Shown here piece after piece: positions 12,349 to 13,894 of a stretch of DNA of 13,894 bases. The notes under the pieces are model-generated. The model was not told where the DNA came from. It worked only from the letters and a program-made list of their open reading frames with translations, and did not search any database. Within the stretch, counting starts at the first letter, position 1, and the number at the start of each line of letters is the position of its first letter. The DNA lies in contig CAJOIG010000017.1 in the NCBI GenBank assembly GCA_905234575.1, positions 1 to 13,894 on the forward strand, written 5' to 3'. Made by a program: the position numbers and the translations under genes. This DNA is from an uncultured Oscillospiraceae bacterium (GTDB taxonomy: Bacteria; Bacillota; Clostridia; Oscillospirales; Oscillospiraceae).

Positions 12349-13662
12349 ATGACCGATTATCAGAAGCAGTATCAGGAGAAGCTCGCCACCGTCGAGCAGT
12401 GCCTGTCCCTCATCCATTCGGGGGACGTCGTATACACCACCCACAACCACACGGAGCCTCTGACCATCCTCGAGCACCTGCACGAGCGGGCCCCCTATGT
12501 GGAGAACGTGAAGGTCTGGAAGGGCCGCTCCGGCCACTTCCCCATCATGTACGAGCCCTCCATGAAGGGGCACATGGAGATGCTGACGTATTTCTACGGG
12601 CCCACGTTCTATAAGGAATCCGAGCCCCTCGGCCTCATCGACCACACCCCCTCGGACCTGGCCCACTACTTCACCGCCGCCATCTCCGGGCACATGCCGA
12701 ACGTCTTCTACACCGGCGTCGGCGCGATGGACGGGAACGGCATGTTCTGGATGGGCATGAACAACACCGAGGAAGGCGACTCCATGCAGTACGCCATCGA
12801 CCATAAGCTCCCCATCGTGGTGGAGGTGAACCACAACCTGCACCACGTCCGCGGCGGCAAACAGATCCCCATTTCCGCGGTGACGTATATTCTGGAGTCC
12901 GACCGGCCGGAGCAGGATCTGCCCAGCATCACGCCCACGGCGCTGGAGGATAAGATCGGCGCGCTGGTGGCGGAGCTCGTCTCCGACGGCGACACCATCC
13001 AGCTCGGCATCGGCGGCATCCCGAACGCCGTCGGGATGTACCTCACGAACCGGAACGACCTCGGCATCCACACGGAGATGTTCACGAATTCCATGATGGA
13101 CCTCATCCTTTCCGGGAACATCACGGGCAGGCGGAAGAACATCGACACGGGCCTGCACGTCTTCTCCTTCGCGGAGGGCCGGGAAAACCTCTACGAGTTC
13201 ATCCAGAACCGGGAGGACTGCATCTCCCGCCGCTCGGCGGAGCACATCAATCCCATGACCATCGCGAAGCAGAACAACTTCGTCTCCATCAACACCTGCG
13301 TGGAGATCGACCTCACCGGGCAGGTCTGCTCCGAGAGCGTGGGGCCGAAGCAGATCTCCGGCTCCGGCGGCGCCTTCTGCTGCGCCTACGGCGCGTTCGA
13401 ATCGAAGGGCGGCAAGGGCATCCTGGCCTTCCCCAGCCGGACGGCGAAGGGACAGTCCAAGATCAAGTCCATGCTCACCCCCGGCGCCATCGTGACGATC
13501 CCCCGGAACTACACGGACTACGTCGTGACGGAATACGGCGTCGCAAGACTCAAGGGCGCGACCGTTAGTGAACGTATCGCCAAATTGATTGCCATCGCCC
13601 ATCCGGACGACCGGGAGCAGCTCCGCGAGGAGGCCAAAAAGCTCTGGCCCGCCTTTGCGTGA
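12349..13662 (+). CDS. CoA-transferase, butyryl-CoA:acetate / 4-hydroxybutyrate CoA-transferase family
   Basis: 437 residues, the length of the family. TIQLGIGGIPNAV (216-228) and GIHTEMFTNSMMDL (239-252) match the active-site region; Glu243 probably forms the glutamyl-CoA thioester, by position relative to Glu238 of the 4-hydroxybutyrate enzyme. NTCVEIDLTGQV (315-326), GSGG (338-341) and YVVTEYGVARLKG (391-403) are also conserved. The usual GGQ-x-DF after the glycine loop is replaced by GGAFCC (340-345), which may alter substrate choice. It should transfer CoA from butyryl-CoA (or the acid produced by the operon) to acetate, forming butyrate and acetyl-CoA. It is the last gene, 9 nt after etfA, with a GAGG ribosome binding site. 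I give no symbol because specificity (but, cat or abf type) cannot be told. Confidence 0.85.
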   Translation: MTDYQKQYQEKLATVEQCLSLIHSGDVVYTTHNHTEPLTILEHLHERAPYVENVKVWKGRSGHFPIMYEPSMKGHMEMLTYFYGPTFYKESEPLGLIDHTPSDLAHYFTAAISGHMPNVFYTGVGAMDGNGMFWMGMNNTEEGDSMQYAIDHKLPIVVEVNHNLHHVRGGKQIPISAVTYILESDRPEQDLPSITPTALEDKIGALVAELVSDGDTIQLGIGGIPNAVGMYLTNRNDLGIHTEMFTNSMMDLILSGNITGRRKNIDTGLHVFSFAEGRENLYEFIQNREDCISRRSAEHINPMTIAKQNNFVSINTCVEIDLTGQVCSESVGPKQISGSGGAFCCAYGAFESKGGKGILAFPSRTAKGQSKIKSMLTPGAIVTIPRNYTDYVVTEYGVARLKGATVSERIAKLIAIAHPDDREQLREEAKKLWPAFA

Positions 13663-13686
13663 TCCCTGGGATACCTGTCCGAATCC

Positions 13687-13794
13687 AAAAAACGACGCTT
13701 TCCTGCCGGATCACAGAGCCGCGGGGGAGCTCGAGGGGGGAAGACCCGCCTCGAATCAGAAAAACAGTTTGTCAAAGACATCTTTGACAAACTG
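13687..13794 (+). repeat. Dispersed intergenic repeat, copy A
   Basis: A body at 13687-13756 matches the minus-strand copy at 4981-5051 almost base for base. It is followed by the 8-nt spacer CAGAAAAA and a perfect stem-loop of 14+2+14 nt at 13765-13794. It begins 24 nt after the stop of the CoA-transferase gene. On the minus strand the stem-loop is followed by TTTTTC, so it could terminate transcription entering from the right. Confidence 0.8.
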
Positions 13795-13802
13795 CCAAAA
13801 AG

Positions 13803-13894
13803 GGGCTGTAGCAAAACAGCCCTAGCAAAACAAGAAACCGAGGTGGCTGGAAACAGTCGCCTCGGCTTCTTGTTTGTGGTAAAATCAATGTGTG
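13803..13894 (+). mobile_element. Possible edge of an insertion element, two hairpins, truncated by the window
   Basis: GGGCTGT / ACAGCCC (13803-13822) forms a small hairpin around AGCAAA. A long stem of about 19 pairs (13830-13873) with one A/C mismatch, some G-T pairs and a GAAA tetraloop follows. A TAAAAT box lies at 13880-13885. The GGGGCTGT-AGCAAAA start resembles the ends and leader regions of some insertion sequences in related Clostridia, from memory. No transposase lies inside the window. The alternative is a terminator for the upstream operon, as the stem is followed by TTTGT. Confidence 0.35.

Noticed and set aside
11884..13602. 572-residue open frame on the minus strand opposite the CoA-transferase
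   Set aside because: His/Val/Asp-rich translation without domains, mirrored on a clear CoA-transferase and the end of etfA.

Overview
The window looks like chromosomal DNA of a GC-rich anaerobic member of the Clostridia, most like the butyrate-forming Oscillospiraceae and relatives. The signs are a bcd-etfB-etfA-CoA-transferase operon, strong AGGAGG-type ribosome binding sites, a SPSTGD-type cell-wall sorting signal, and AT-rich promoters embedded in GC-rich coding DNA. This placement is inferred from gene content and not from a marker gene. I saw no tRNA, rRNA or CRISPR array.

Layout. (1) 1-1397, minus: an M3-family metallopeptidase, cut off by the left edge, with its own promoter and divergent from a MATE efflux transporter (1564-2970, plus). 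(2) 3093-4889, plus: a wall-anchored acidic surface protein behind a near-consensus promoter. Its N-terminal domain resembles the 5'-nucleotidase metallophosphatase fold but has lost every metal-ligand motif. (3) 4890-5109: an intergenic island with two identical 32-nt hairpins bracketing a dispersed repeat. (4) 8428-5110, minus: a compact four-gene operon encoding an HprK-like P-loop kinase, an S24/S26 (signal-peptidase-like) protein without a membrane anchor, and a Wzm/Wzt-type ABC polysaccharide exporter (permease and ATPase). (5) 9018-8569, minus: mscL with its own promoter and terminator. (6) 9251-13662, plus: an acyl-CoA dehydrogenase, EtfB, EtfA and a class I-like CoA-transferase, preceded by a promoter whose -35 box overlaps a Rex-like operator. 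(7) 13663-13894: a second, inverted copy of the dispersed repeat, then two hairpins that look like the edge of an insertion element.

How the genes work together. The right-hand operon is a self-contained reductive module. The dehydrogenase reduces a 2-enoyl-CoA (most likely crotonyl-CoA) with electrons carried by Etf, probably by flavin-based electron bifurcation. The CoA-transferase then exchanges the acyl group for acetate, giving butyrate and acetyl-CoA. A Rex site would tie expression to the NADH/NAD+ ratio. The left and middle parts concern the cell envelope: a surface protein, a probable exported peptidase, a polysaccharide-type exporter with two unusual cytosolic partners, and an osmotic safety valve.

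The most noteworthy items are the pseudo-nucleotidase surface protein, the kinase/S26/ABC-exporter operon with no glycosyltransferase or visible substrate gene, and the dispersed repeat whose terminal stem-loop keeps its pairing through a compensatory base change.
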